DNA of 11,218 bases from Xanthoparmelia taractica (taxonomy: Eukaryota; Ascomycota; Lecanoromycetes; Lecanorales; Parmeliaceae): assembly GCA_033085395.1 (NCBI GenBank), contig JANQBS010000619.1:1-11218 (forward strand), read 5' to 3'. The notes under the pieces were generated by a model. The model saw only the letters and a program-made list of their open reading frames with translations, did no database searches and had not been told where the DNA came from. This document shows positions 1 to 7,999 of this stretch, in pieces. A program made the translations under genes and the position numbers. Positions within the stretch are counted from its first letter, which is position 1. Each line of letters starts with the position of its first letter.

Positions 1-702
1 ATAAATATATTAATACGAAGTTTGTAAGTCTCGTATAATCGATTCTTAAGAAGTATATACTTAAGACGCGAATTATAGCTTTAATAATTAACAATACAAT
101 TAATAATAATACACTCTTTCGTGATCTAATCGAGGCTCTTTTATAGAGCGAGTTTAATAATTTACTAATCTTAAAGAATAGAATACGAAGAATCTTAAAC
201 ATATTCTTTATATGACGTATATTATTTAATTATTCTTATAAGAGCTTCTTAATAAGATTCGCGTTAGTCTAATTAACGAGAACTTTTAGAAAAGCTAATA
301 TAATTCGAAGAAATAAAACGCTATTTAAAGATAAGGAAAAGATTTATTAATAACTTTAGCTAAGATATATAAATTTTAATTATTATTCTAGTTATTACTA
401 ATATCTAATATATATAGATTCGTAAGATAAGAGTCTATATTAATGCTAGTAGTTAGCGCAAGAAGTATTTCTTCGAGCTTTAATTTATACGACTTAATAA
501 TATTTATAACTTAATTGATTAATATTATTTATCTATCGATAAGGAATTATATTAGTAAAAACGCGTACTTAAACTATTTTAGAATATCAAAGTTCGTTGA
601 AACTTAACCTATTATATATTAATACGATCTTATCTACTTCGTAGCGATATCGATCGCTTTTCTAAGAAGAAATTAGACGACTTTCTTAGACTTAGCGCGA
701 AT
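1..702. other. AT-rich RIP-degraded DNA, no recognisable gene
   Basis: No open frame of useful length and no recognisable domain on either strand. By hand count this stretch has about 23 CpG but only 6 CpA and 6 TpG in its first 600 bases, the dinucleotide bias left by repeat-induced point mutation. It is therefore probably the remains of a repeat whose identity I cannot recover. A stretch around 610-700 reads without many breaks if TAA/TAG are taken as former Gln codons, but it resembles no family I know. Confidence 0.6.
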
Positions 703-872
703 TACGAGCCGGAAAGATCTGATATATTTAGTGAAATATCTCATATTATATCGTATAATATTATATCATGAAAGAGTATTATAAGAAGATTATATTAGAT
801 TACTTATAAAGATATAAGATAAGAAATTATTAATATTATAAAATAATCTAAGAAATTTCTAATATATATAGG
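703..872 (-). repeat. Partial copy of the TA-flanked inverted-terminus element
   Basis: The stretch begins with TA followed by CGAGCCGGAAAGATCTG. It matches the reverse complement of 10522-10684 over about 165-170 bases, with mostly C/T and G/A differences and small gaps. Best-conserved blocks are the terminus (705-721), the ATATCATGA stretch near 762-770, and the segment around 841-872 (AATCTAAGAAATTTCTAATA against AATCTAGGAAATTTCTAATA). Similarity stops near 872, the place where the other copy runs into a third terminus-like motif. The minus strand is given because it is inverted relative to the 10252-10684 copy. It has no coding capacity. It may be a truncated or deleted relative of that element. 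Confidence 0.6.
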
Positions 873-1752
873 AATAATTTATAATATAGATTATTTCTTA
901 TATTAGATAGCGAATAAAATAAGAAAATTCTAGATTAATATATAAGTTAGAGCGAAATTAGCTAAAGCAATTATTAAACTCCGGCACTTAATAAGTAATA
1001 TTAAGATAAACTCCCTTCTAATTTAATCTCTCTAAATAAATATAATTATTTTAATAAATAATAACTAAAATAATAACTATAATATATTATTTTCTTGAAT
1101 TATAATCTACGTAAGATTATTAAGTCGATCTCTTTCTTAATTACTTATAAAACAATTTTAAATTATCTCTCTTACTCTTTTTATAGATCTTTAATCTATA
1201 AAGATTAATCTTCTATTACTTTACGTTCGATTCTCTTTTCTTAATTAAAGAATAATTAATAAATAAAACTTTAATAAAAAAGAATTAATTTCTTAATTGA
1301 ATTAATTTAAAAAGTACTTTATTATTATTATTAATATAATTAATATTAGAAATCTCCTCTATCTAATAATTTCGAATTTTTTAATTAATCTATTTAACTT
1401 TAAGTGATATATTAAGATCTTTCTCTAAATTTAATATATTTTATTCGTAACTATTCTATTAATATTTTATATAAGAAATTATTATTAAAACTCGAAAGAT
1501 TAAAGACGAATAACTTTTTTAATTATTATATAGTCGCTTAGCTTATAAAAAACATCGCTTATAAGCTATAGCTTTATTAGATACGACTAAGATATCTCTA
1601 ATAAAACGTGTTATTAATAAGATCTAAGACTCTAAGCTTTTTTATTAATTAAGAATTAATAGATACTTAAGATAAATAAAAAATACTTAATTAAGATTAG
1701 AAATTTAAATTATAACTAGAATAATAAGTAGAATATTAATCTTCTCTTTTAT
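873..1752. other. AT-rich RIP-degraded DNA, no recognisable gene
   Basis: Stops occur in all frames on both strands, and I recognise no domain or RNA gene. The part just before 1753 may continue the inverted dispersed repeat that starts there. The second copy of that repeat runs off the window end, so its true boundary cannot be seen. Confidence 0.55.
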
Positions 1753-2120
1753 ATTACTAAAATTAATTATTATTCGACACTTCTATTGTCTTTTTAATTG
1801 TATTAATAATATTATTAAACGATTCTACGCGATTTTTTACTCGTTTAACCCTCTATACTTAACTATTAATATTAAGATATTAATAATTTCGATACCTTTA
1901 TTTGAGCGTATTTTAGTATATCTCTATCTAAAGTATTTAATTAGACTTAATTTCTCAATTCAATTCTTTTAATTTTATATTCTTATAATTTAGATATAAA
2001 AGTATTATCTATTTATAAAGATATTTCACACTCGATTAAGTCTCGCTATAATAAATAATTAACTTCTTATAAGTTATCTTTAAAGTCTCGCGAAGTTCGA
2101 CTTTTCATGAAACTCGCTTA
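1753..2120 (-). repeat. Dispersed repeat, inverted copy A (368 bp)
   Basis: The reverse complement of 10851-11218 aligns here end to end with the same length. Long identical blocks include TTAATAATATTATTAA, TTAATATTAAGATATTAATAAT, AAAGTATTTAATTAGACTTAA, and the AAAGTATTATCTATTTATA region near 2000. Most differences are C/T or G/A, as expected when two copies are RIP-mutated independently. Homology is lost abruptly after about 2120. On the other side the partner copy reaches the window end, so this copy may extend further left. The minus strand is assigned because the + strand of the other copy gives the more plausible former reading frame. Family unknown. Confidence 0.8.
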
Positions 2121-2137
2121 TTTATAATACTATCTAC

Positions 2138-2183
2138 GATATCGAACGATATAGTATTAATTGCGATATCGAATAATATAGTA
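2138..2183. repeat. 19-bp direct repeat pair
   Basis: GATATCGAACGATATAGTA (2138-2156) recurs as GATATCGAATAATATAGTA (2165-2183) after an 8-base spacer. The two differences are both C/T or G/A. The first copy also sits in a short inverted repeat (AATACTAT...ATAGTATT). It lies just outside the edge of the inverted dispersed repeat. Confidence 0.6.
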
Positions 2184-2648
2184 AAATTTGAGACTTAAGA
2201 AAAAATATAATAGCTTAAATAAAGATAGATAATATTTATAAAAAATATAGAATATTATAAGAGACGCGTCTTCTAATAATACTTAGCTTTAAATCTAGCT
2301 TTAACTACTTAAAATTAATAACTAATACGAAGATTATATAATATATAAACTAATATATAAGATAAATATCTCTTCGCTATAGCGTATTAATTAAATTTTA
2401 ATAAATGCTAGTAAAAGAGATAGAGATTAGTAAGTGTAAGAGTATAAGAACTAGGGGCCGAAGCGCGCGAGAGACTAATTCTCTAATGTAGCTATGCGAT
2501 AATATTAGTCGCTAATAAGTTGACTTAATAAGAGAGTTTAATAAGTTAGAATATATTTAATATAAAATAAATATATAGACTTAAAAAGAGATTAAATTAG
2601 AGTATATTTAATATAGATTAATATATTAATTAGATTTCTTTCTACGCG

Positions 2649-2740
2649 AGTTCGAATTTCTATTCTAATAAATATTCTAATAATTATCTAAGTTTAAATC
2701 TCTATAATTAGTACTTTAATAACTATCTAAGTTCGAATCT
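2649..2740 (+). repeat. Three spaced AGTTCGAATCT-like motifs
   Basis: AGTTCGAATTT (2649-2659), AGTTTAAATCT (2691-2701) and AGTTCGAATCT (2730-2740) are spaced 42 and 39 bases apart. Each of the last two is preceded by TAATTATCTA or TAACTATCTA. They look like a degraded tandem array of about 40-bp units. The motif resembles the tRNA/SINE B box, but no tRNA fold is present. Confidence 0.5.
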
Positions 2741-2859
2741 TTATTTTAATTATAATTCTAGCGATTATTCTTAAAATTCTTTTTTCTAAATAATTCTCTA
2801 ACGTTAATAATACTTTAATATCTTTGAAAATTTTCTTTTTACTATTTTTTTTAATAAGA

Positions 2860-2864
2860 ATAAC
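2860..2864. other. Target-site duplication, left copy (ATAAC)
   Basis: ATAAC directly precedes the 5' LTR and is repeated exactly at 9868-9872 directly after the 3' LTR. A 5-bp duplication is the usual length for Ty3/Gypsy integrases. It indicates one insertion event with no later LTR-LTR rearrangement. Confidence 0.93.
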
Positions 2865-3026
2865 TATCACGGTTTTTCTATATGCCAAAGGCATTTCGGA
2901 AGATCGGGGAAGGAACGGGGAAGCTAGGCCAAATTTGTATTAGTTTCCCAGTAGATCTCCGCCACTACGGCCCTTAGAATTCCACAGATTTTTCAATCAT
3001 TAATTCTATGATTATTTTCCATGACA
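2865..3026 (+). repeat. 5' LTR (162 bp)
   Basis: It matches 9706-9867 without gaps. By hand alignment there are 13 differences, 12 transitions and one transversion (T/A). The end pairs are TATCACGG...CCATGACA; the second base was G in the partner, a TG-to-TA change. Internal features shared with the other LTR are the short hairpin ATGCC-AAA-GGCAT (2882-2894) and a doublet of CGGGGAAG (2905-2912 and 2916-2923). It is much less AT-rich than its surroundings and keeps many CpA and CpG. It should hold the element's promoter and RNA start, but I see no clear core promoter. Confidence 0.95.
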
Positions 3027-3210
3027 ACATAATAGCAAAGCCGAATTCGATATTAAATAATAGTCGAATCGATTTAGAAGGTGTTCTTTATTATTATATC
3101 TCACTTATCGTTATCGAATTTATTAAATAAGTGAGCTATTAGATTAGCAAGATCTTATTAGCTTTTCTTTGCTTTTTATCTATTAAAAGCCTTCTTTATT
3201 TTTATTTATT
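3027..3210 (+). other. Leader between the 5' LTR and gag
   Basis: This is an AT-rich untranslated leader. The primer-binding site should lie right after the LTR (ACATAATAGCAAAGCC...), but I cannot match it to a particular tRNA. A 9-bp inverted repeat, CTCACTTAT (3100-3108) and ATAAGTGAG (3127-3135), could form a hairpin with an 18-base loop and might relate to packaging or primer structure; that is conjecture. The gag start codon is not resolved. Confidence 0.55.
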
Positions 3211-5160
3211 TTGTCTTACAAATTAACGCTAATTACTTTAGTAGATAAACAAGTACTTAGCCTCGCATTTGATCTTCAGGAATTTATTACTATTAATCAT
3301 ATATACGCTAATTTAATATCTAACGATATCAAGAAGATTTATAAGTATCTCACGTTTAACACCCTTAGATCTATTAGATCAATTAATTCTACTACTAATT
3401 TATTAAGAACAACTACTTATTTCTTAATTTAAGATCGTTAATTATCTAACTAGATCGTTAATAAACCTACTTTTTATAAATCTATCCGATATCTTAAAAA
3501 AGTTATTTAGTCTCTTAAGAACTTGCTCTTTGATTCTTTTTCTACTAAGAATATATCTAATTCGTTATTAACTAACAATAATTCTACTAATAATTCTACT
3601 AATACTAATAATAATTCTACTAACAATAATCGTAATTCTTTATTAGATAATTTATCTTCTTTATCGCCGCCTTTACTAGAAAGTCATAAGAAATTAATAA
3701 CTACGAATATTACTATCGATAATTCGAACTCTTTTCATCGTAGGCTATTATCTCAAACTATATCTAAAATAACTATTAATTTCATAGCCCAACAACTGCA
3801 AGATATAATTAATAATGCTATTAACTCCGTCGTTACAAATATCATTAATAACTTATATTTATCTATCGAACCTAAGGAAGAATAAGGCTCGCTAGAAGAG
3901 CTAGGAGAACTCGAATCGGCTATAGTGAGAACGTCGAGTTCTAATAGCAAATAAAATACTATAGAATTAGACTATTTCGATTCTTTTTTAAATAAGTCTT
4001 ACGAAGAGAGTGAGATAGTAACTGTGGAAAAGAACGTATATTATCGTAGTGTGATTCTATTTGTTGAAAGAATTCATGATTTGATAGCTATGAAAGAAGA
4101 AGCTATAGTTCGTATTAATATAAATACTTGTTTTCGTGATTCTTCACTTGCTTAATATATCTTAGAGCTATTAAATTTGAAGCGAAGAGGCCTTCGAGTA
4201 GAAGATAGTGAAGTGAAAGAATAGTGTAGAGCTCTCTCTATAAGATTCAAGGAATTATTAGACGTAGCACTCTCGAATCTAACTATAGAAAAGTACACAT
4301 TAATAAATGCTCGAGCGCGCCGTAAGTCTGCTAACTATGTGCAAGTAGTTGTTAGGCACGCTAAATCAGCTAATATTAATAATATTTAAAATCAGTTGAC
4401 ATTTGCCTATCAAGGAATTGTGTCGGAATTACGTGTTTTTGTTAATTTATTAAATGTAGCTACTATTATTGCAAGCTTTATTTAAATGCTTAACATAAAG
4501 AAAGTAATCTAATTTAAGCTATATACGAGGTAGCATTAATATTAGGCTTTCGTTTAAAAGTCCTAGCAATAGCATTAGCAGAATTAGCGTGAAAATATCT
4601 ATCGAAATGTCTCTAATGTATTTTAGCAAGGCCTTTTAAATCTAGCTTTTAATTCAACTCGTTAAGGTTAGTAGAATTAATTTAATTTTTCTTAGTTATT
4701 TAAATAGTAGTAATAATACGAATAGTCGTATTATTAGTAGCAATTATTTCGACCTTCTAACTCCTTTAATTAGAATACTTATCGCCCTTAGCAGTACGGC
4801 TATTAATTAAATCCTCGCTACGATTCACGATCGTAATAAGACACGAATTAAAGATCTTTCGTGTAAGCTGAAGGATAGCAAAACACGTTAGATTTGACGA
4901 ATCGATTATTATAAATAAATCAATTCGATTAAGTAGATCGAAAATTCGAAGGAAATCGTTAACAATTTTAGTAGAATTTTAGATCTAAGGCCGCTACTTA
5001 TTAAATAGAAGCGACTAAAAATAAGCAAGAGAATTCTAATCAAGCGAAAGAAAATACGCTTCAATAGAATACTAAAATTAATAACTATTAAGAGTAATAA
5101 TTAGATCATGATTTTGATAAGTTAAATAATCAATATTATAATAATTCTTTTGCTGGATTT
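3211..5160 (+). pseudogene. Gag region of the retrotransposon
   Basis: Gag forms the virus-like particle shell that packages the element RNA. This part is assigned by position (LTR-proximal, upstream of protease, same frame) and composition. It has an N-terminal part without recognisable motifs, an Asn/Ser/Thr-rich stretch (3572-3635), and an acidic segment (EELGELES, near 3893). A mixed-charge helical part follows (4020-4500, e.g. ERIHDLIAMKEEAIVRI). Last comes a Gln/Asn/Tyr-rich tail (about 4520-5130) packed with TAA/TAG codons best read as former CAA/CAG. The 4020-4480 part is the least degraded stretch of Gag and keeps many TpG. No CCHC zinc knuckle is visible; a C2H2-like ghost motif follows at 5179. 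Sequence alone gives no family match for the N-terminal half. Confidence 0.7.
3572..3635 (+). repeat. Asn/Ser/Thr-coding low-complexity repeat in gag
   Basis: Repeated AATAATTCTACT-type units encode N-N-S-T repeats (NNSTNNSTNTNNNSTNNN). This is likely a replication-slippage expansion in a disordered part of Gag. Composition may have been shifted by C-to-T and G-to-A change. Confidence 0.65.
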
Positions 5161-5178
5161 GTAGGTATTTAAACGTAC

Positions 5179-5244
5179 TATAGGAATTATAATTTAACTT
5201 TCTCTTCTAAGTCGAAATTGTATAAGTATTTACGAGTTAAATAT
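5179..5244 (+). pseudogene. Ghost C2H2/C2HC zinc finger between Gag and protease
   Basis: In the gag-pol frame the residues are Y-x2-Y-x3-F-x5-L-x2-Y-x4-Y, with Y at 5179, 5188, 5227 and 5242, F at 5200 and L at 5218. That is the exact spacing of the classical zinc finger C-x2-C-x3-F-x5-L-x2-H-x4-[H/C], with every metal ligand replaced by Tyr. TGT to TAT (Cys to Tyr, G to A) and CAT to TAT (His to Tyr, C to T) are both RIP-type changes, while the structural F and L, which RIP would not alter this way, remain. Such a domain would be expected to bind nucleic acid for the Gag protein. As it stands it cannot bind zinc. Confidence 0.65.
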
Positions 5245-5388
5245 TAATCTTCTATTAAATCGCCGGTAAATATATAAACGAATATCGATGCTTTTGTTAT
5301 GAAAATTATTTAGTTCGACTCCAAGAATAGAGCTAAATTAGGTATTAATTTTAGCTTTCGTGACTAGAATTACGCTTATATTTTATTA

Positions 5389-5790
5389 CGATTTATATCG
5401 AATATAGCTAAGGATGAGGAAGATTGTGCTAATTTAGAAACTAATATGATATTAGTCGATAAGTAATAGCTTTTGTCTCTTCTTTCTAATGTGGAAATTA
5501 AAAAGATATTATCTTATCTGCGTGTTAAAGGGCTTGGTTCTATAATGTATAACATCGATAAATATATGCTTATTTTAATATATCTCTCAGGTCTTAAAAG
5601 AGATAGTAATAAGACCCTTGCTTATATTGTGAGAGAAATTCATTTAATTAATGATTTGAAGGTAAATCTATTAATAGGGAATAATATTATGGAATCGGAG
5701 AAGATTATGCTTGATGTGAGTAGAAACGAGGCTCGTATTAATAGTTGTGATATTATTATTAAAATTATAACTCACAATATCGATTAATAT
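5389..5790 (+). pseudogene. Aspartic protease (retropepsin-like) region
   Basis: It would cut the polyprotein into mature Gag and enzymes. The longest open stretch (5473-5787) carries text typical of fungal Ty3/Gypsy proteases: EIHLINDLKVNLLIGNNI followed by LDVSRNEARI. The LIGNNI segment (5671-5688) corresponds to the usual LIGND-I, so D to N at 5683 is a G-to-A change. Upstream, an LETNMILVDK segment (5434-5463) sits where the catalytic D-T-G loop belongs. Here it reads E-T-N and seems about two residues short, so the catalytic Asp is missing. Two stops follow (5464-5469), the second probably a former Trp. The 5461-5760 part has about 20 TpG and 3 CpA by hand count, so its decay was mostly C-to-T on this strand. 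Confidence 0.75.
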
Positions 5791-6299
5791 ACAAAACGAT
5801 CAATTCGAGTATAAAAGACACTCACTATTATATCGAGAGCTTAGTAAATTCTATCTATTATCACGCTCAAGAATCTATCTAATAGAGACTTTATTTTCGA
5901 ACCTGTAAAGCAGTATAATCTAATCATATATATATATATGATTAATATCAATATTGCCGATGTGATAGTTAAAAATGAGACTAATTATGCTATGCAAATT
6001 TCTAAGAAATTATATCTGGGAACGCTACAAGAAGTCGATTACGAAAACGTCTTCTTTATCTCATCGAGTTGAGTAAAGAAAGTAGTTACTTTTGCGACTA
6101 TTACGTTAATAAGTTTAGCTAATAGTTTCTCGTCTTTGATTAATTATATTTCGATTAATATCTCTATATAAATAACGAAATTAAAGCTTTCTAACGATAT
6201 AATAATTTATGGAAATAAGCTGGAAAAGCAGCAATTAGCTAACTTAGTTGATAAGTTTTTATCTCTCTAAAAGAATAAAGGTTTTATTAAAGTGTCATA

Positions 6300-7150
6300 G
6301 AATAAATAAATAAAGCTTTCTCTTCGGGATAATTAATAATTAAGACTATTTAGTAAAGAGCGAAAGTCTATTCTCTTAAACTAATAGATAAGGTAATAGT
6401 TAATAAAACCTTTAATGCTCTTCAACAGTAAGATCGTCTAAAATATACAAAATAATCAACTTCGTTTAGCTATCCTATATTCGTTATTTAGAAAACTCTA
6501 CCTAATAATAAAAGAAAAGATAGGGCTGTGATTAATATTCGAGGCTTAGAAAAGGTAGGGCTGTGATTAATATTCGAGACTTAAACGATCTTATTATGCC
6601 AGACGTTTATCTCGTACCTCTTCAATTAGATATTATCTTAAAATTACTTAATTTTACGCACTTGGCAGTGCTGGATATAGTATTATTCTTCTATTAGTGG
6701 CTTTTATATCTCGACTTTCGATATATACTTACTATAGTTACGCACCGAGAATAGAAAACATTTAATGTTTCAATTATGAAATATATAAACTCAATTGCCT
6801 ACGTATAGAGAAGGATTAATTATATTCTAAGAGCTCTTAAGGACTTCGTATAGGTCTACATTAATAATATTATTATTGAATCTAATAGCTTCTCTAAGCA
6901 CCTCTATTACTTAAGAAGACTTTTTTAACTTCTAATAAAGTATAATATTTTAATCGCCCCTAAAAAGATCTTTCTAAGATATTTAAATATTAATCTATTT
7001 AATTAATATATTAATTCTTTGAGAATAGCTACTATAGATAATAAACTTAAAGCGATTATTAAGCTAAACTACCCCGCTATTCTTAGAGATTTAGAGCATT
7101 ATCTTAATCTAACTAACTATCTTCGTAGCTTAGTTTATTACTATATATAG
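6300..7150 (+). pseudogene. Reverse transcriptase domain
   Basis: It would copy the element RNA into DNA inside the particle. Recognisable blocks in order are K-V-Y-S-L (6363-6377), F-S-Y-P-I-F-V-I-*-K-T-L-P (about 6460-6500), R-A-V-I-N-I-R-G/D-L-N (doubled, see 6514-6583), V-L-D-I-V-L-F-F-Y-*-W (6668-6700, first catalytic Asp kept at 6674-6676), F-N-V-S-I-M-K-Y (6763-6786) and Y-I-N-N (6857-6868). The last is the Y-x-D-D active site with both Asp codons turned to AAT (G to A). Later thumb-like text L-R-Y-L-N and D-N-K-L-K-A-I follows. Two frame changes fall inside (near 6358 and at 6549). The domain is inactive on at least three counts: frameshifts, stops and loss of the DD pair. Confidence 0.92.
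6514..6583 (+). repeat. 35-bp tandem duplication inside RT (frameshifting)
   Basis: Unit 1 (6514-6548) and unit 2 (6549-6583) both run GAAAAG(A/G)TAGGGCTGTG...CGAG(G/A)CTTA. They differ only at two positions, both G/A. Each encodes the conserved R-A-V-I-N-I-R block. Since 35 is not a multiple of 3, the duplication moves the downstream frame by two bases, and the polyprotein continues correctly only from the second copy. Confidence 0.95.
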
Positions 7151-7299
7151 CTTATAGCACCTTTATAGAATCTTAAGATAAGGCTTTTAAAAGAAGCTTC
7201 GTCGAAAGATAATTCTCGTTATATCTATTCTTTACGCTTTAAATTATCTTTATTAATTAAGCTAAAATAAGCAAGTTTTAATAGCCTATAAATAGCATT

Positions 7300-7800
7300 A
7301 TCTCGATCTTCGATATTTGTTTATCACGATTTCAATAGATTAATTTAAGTGAATTTAAATACTTCAAAAGAATTCGATTTTAAAGTATAGGTTTTTTATA
7401 TTAAGAATAAAGAATTCAATTTAAACTTAAGCTTAAACTCAAGCTTAAAATAGCTTCCCCGCACTGCGATTTAAATAATTATATTTCTTTCTCGAGGCCT
7501 AACTTAAGCTAAGAAGAACTATTGGTCAATAGAGCTAGAAGTAGCAGGCTTTATCTGGGTGCTCAAGAAAATAAGGCATCTAATAGACTCATCAAAGCAT
7601 ACTACTATTATTTAAATAGATTATTCTATTATTCTAGATATTATAAGATAATTATTAATTATCTTAATAAATTCCACTATAAGAATAAACGTTCGTCTCA
7701 TTAGAGCTTCCCAATTTCTTAGGCAATTCCGCCTCGATATTCGATATAAGCCTGGAAAAGAGCATATCGTTCTTAATGCACTTTCAAGGCTTATAAGTAT
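7300..7800 (+). pseudogene. RNase H domain
   Basis: It would remove RNA from the RNA-DNA hybrid during reverse transcription. Text typical of fungal Ty3/Gypsy elements reads V-N-L-N-T-S-K-E-F (7349-7375), where D-L-D-A-S is expected, so both acidic positions are Asn (G to A). Next is I-I-F-L-S-R-G-L-T (about 7475-7505), then Y-W-S-I-E-L-E-V-A-G-F-I-W-V-L (7520-7564; the Glu is kept). I-D-Y (about 7602) keeps a likely third Asp. F-R-L-D-I-R-Y-K-P-G-K-E-H-I-V and A-L-S-R-L then mark the end. All of it lies in the frame of the second RT half. A small 12-bp duplication at 7423-7446 enlarges a loop. Confidence 0.9.
7423..7446 (+). repeat. 12-bp tandem duplication in RNase H
   Basis: AAACTTAAGCTT is followed directly by AAACTCAAGCTT, one T/C difference apart. 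It encodes N-L-S-L-N-S-S-L, which lengthens a surface loop before the conserved I-Q-I-I-I-F-L-S block. It keeps the frame. Confidence 0.7.
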
Positions 7801-7999
7801 TAATAATATACTTCTTTCTAATGAGCATAACGAGCTAGATGCTCTCTTTACTACTACACTTATAAAAATAAGTTCTACGTTCCTTAAAGGCCTCGAAAAT
7901 AACTATAAGATAGATTTATTCTATGTTAGAATCTCTATCTTGATAGCTAAAAATAAGAATATCAACGAGAACGTTATCGATCTTTCTTTCGTTCGTGAT

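Larger units (their letters stand above)
2121..2859. other. AT-rich spacer up to the retrotransposon insertion
   Basis: No coding region is supported. It contains a 19-bp near-direct repeat (2138-2183), one less-degraded GC-richer island around 2453-2475 (AGGGGCCGAAGCGCGCGAGAG) and three spaced copies of an AGTTCGAAT-like motif (2649-2740). The retrotransposon target duplication follows directly at 2860. Confidence 0.55.

Noticed and set aside
2649..2740. tRNA gene(s)
   Set aside because: Only a B-box-like motif is present; no cloverleaf, anticodon arm or A box can be drawn.
3027..3045. tRNA primer-binding site
   Set aside because: No convincing complement to a specific tRNA 3' end could be recognised by eye, and mutation may have altered it.
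3523..3885. A 120-residue Asn/Ser/Thr-rich open frame as a separate gene
   Set aside because: It lies in the same frame as the gag text on both sides and ends at a TAA that continues sensibly as a former Gln codon. It is a fragment of gag.
3753..3950. Minus-strand 65-residue open frame
   Set aside because: It lies opposite gag and has no supporting signal; a shadow caused by the coding composition of the + strand.
5473..5787. A stand-alone 104-residue protein
   Set aside because: Its sequence is the protease domain of the polyprotein and continues upstream and downstream through mutated stops.
5925..5941. (TA)n microsatellite as a notable repeat
   Set aside because: It is short and expected by chance in such AT-rich sequence.
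7522..7704. 60-residue open frame on the + strand
   Set aside because: It is in the wrong frame; the true RNase H text runs through the same bases one base later.
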